This document shows positions 63,561-64,000 of a stretch of 64,000 nucleotides of DNA, one piece after another (the first letter of the stretch is position 1; every line of letters begins with the position of its first letter). The position numbers were made by a program, and so were the translations under genes. Source of the DNA: Candidatus Bathyarchaeota archaeon (GTDB lineage: Archaea; Thermoproteota; Bathyarchaeia; Bathyarchaeales; Bathycorpusculaceae). Location of the stretch: positions 1-64,000 of the forward strand of contig JAOZHZ010000014.1 of NCBI GenBank assembly GCA_026014615.1, in the 5' to 3' direction. The notes beneath the pieces are model-generated. The model was given only the letters and a program-made list of their open reading frames with translations, was not told the origin of the DNA and made no database searches.

Positions 63561-64000
63561 AACCGTTAGTTTTCAATTCCACCCCCTTGATTTATCTGTC
63601 CAAAGCTGGGTTAAGCGGAATTATTGAAAAACTGCCAGAAGAAAAGTTGACTTCTCCGCAGGTTAAAGTTGAAGTTGTGGATAAGGGCAAACAAAAGGGC
63701 GTCCCAGACGCAATTGCACTGGAAAAACTGTTTGAAAACGGCGTTTTTACGCTCTGCAACCCCAAAGATAAACTGTTCCTTTCACGGTTGTCCAAGACGC
63801 GGGGGCTTCATGCTGCGGACGCAGAGGTTTTAGCGCTTGCCAAGGAACACGTGGGGCTGGCGGTTATTGATGATGAAGTGGCAAGAAAAACCGCTAAAGT
63901 TTACAAAATCAGCTACGTGGGCACACCTTACCTTTTGGCAAGAGCAGTTTTCGAAGGCCTCCTGTCAAAAGAGCAAGCTAAAGAGGCGGTTAAAGACATG
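63557..64000 (+). CDS. PIN-domain toxin (DUF3368), cut by window edge
   Basis: 148 codons from TTG 63557 to the edge without a stop. The DUF3368 pattern is seen: 'VFNSTPLIYLSKAGL' at the start, 'RGLHAADAEVLALAKEHVGLAVIDDEVARKTAK' with the PIN acids (ADAE and DDE), then 'GTPYLLARAVFEGLLSKEQA'. The usual first Asp/Ser (e.g. SNASPLI) is Asn here. It probably cuts RNA and is held by the antitoxin. Confidence 0.82.
   Translation, partial: MKPLVFNSTPLIYLSKAGLSGIIEKLPEEKLTSPQVKVEVVDKGKQKGVPDAIALEKLFENGVFTLCNPKDKLFLSRLSKTRGLHAADAEVLALAKEHVGLAVIDDEVARKTAKVYKISYVGTPYLLARAVFEGLLSKEQAKEAVKDM

Overview
The window is chromosomal DNA from an archaeon. The main evidence is glycerol-1-phosphate dehydrogenase (archaeal membrane lipids), an XPB helicase paired with its Bax1/DUF790 nuclease, an archaeal phosphate-uptake regulator with a SpoVT/AbrB head on a PhoU body, a Csa1-type Cas4 with type I cas1-cas2, many TATA-like boxes just upstream of genes, and frequent TTG/GTG starts. 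The gene mix (LarB/C/E, class II aldolase, many small Cys-rich proteins, DUF2769 and DUF3795 proteins) suggests the Bathyarchaeia or a related Thermoproteota lineage. That placement is an inference; no rRNA is present to settle it.

Layout. 1-6400: a radical SAM/SPASM-like enzyme cut by the left edge, small Cys-rich proteins, a four-CBS protein with a hibernation-factor-like tail, three minus-strand genes (two with winged-helix regions), and tRNA-Lys. 6400-22400: a small heat-shock protein, glutamine cyclotransferase, an RGG-tailed SSB, the nickel-pincer cofactor genes larB<>larC-larE, malic enzyme, CTP synthase, CBS and zinc-ribbon proteins, thioredoxin, ferredoxin and a YgbA-like protein. 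22400-29600: an ABC exporter pair, RNase HI, class II aldolase, a membrane HtrA-like protease broken by two frameshifts, tRNA-Ile and tRNA-Arg. 29800-34800: a tubulin/FtsZ-superfamily-like protein with a coiled-coil insert (frameshifted here), an overlapping von Willebrand A protein, a TIM-barrel-like protein and small proteins. 35000-40600: egsA, an FKBP isomerase, a response regulator and a MEDS-PAS-PAS histidine kinase.

40600-54100 is a phosphate and polyphosphate island: phoU-pstB-pstA-pstC-pstS, a divergent AbrB-PhoU regulator, then an overlapping operon ppk1 / CHAD-metallophosphoesterase-HD fusion / ppx, with a CYTH-domain protein nearby. Together these could import phosphate, sense it, store it as polyphosphate and mobilise it. 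54200-57700 holds DUF3795 and XPB-Bax1. 57900-64000 holds two Holliday-junction-resolvase-like proteins, a frameshifted unknown gene, a 13-repeat CRISPR array, csa1-cas1-cas2, and a UPF0175/DUF3368 toxin-antitoxin pair cut by the right edge.

The observations most worth following are the tubulin-like/vWA pair; a ~160 bp intergenic element present twice in opposite orientations with a perfectly conserved 60 bp core built of 10-nt phrases; the CHAD-phosphoesterase-HD fusion between ppk1 and ppx; and a CRISPR locus with an adaptation module only. At least four genes carry single-base frameshifts, mostly explicable by homopolymer length changes, so assembly indels should be suspected before calling anything a pseudogene.
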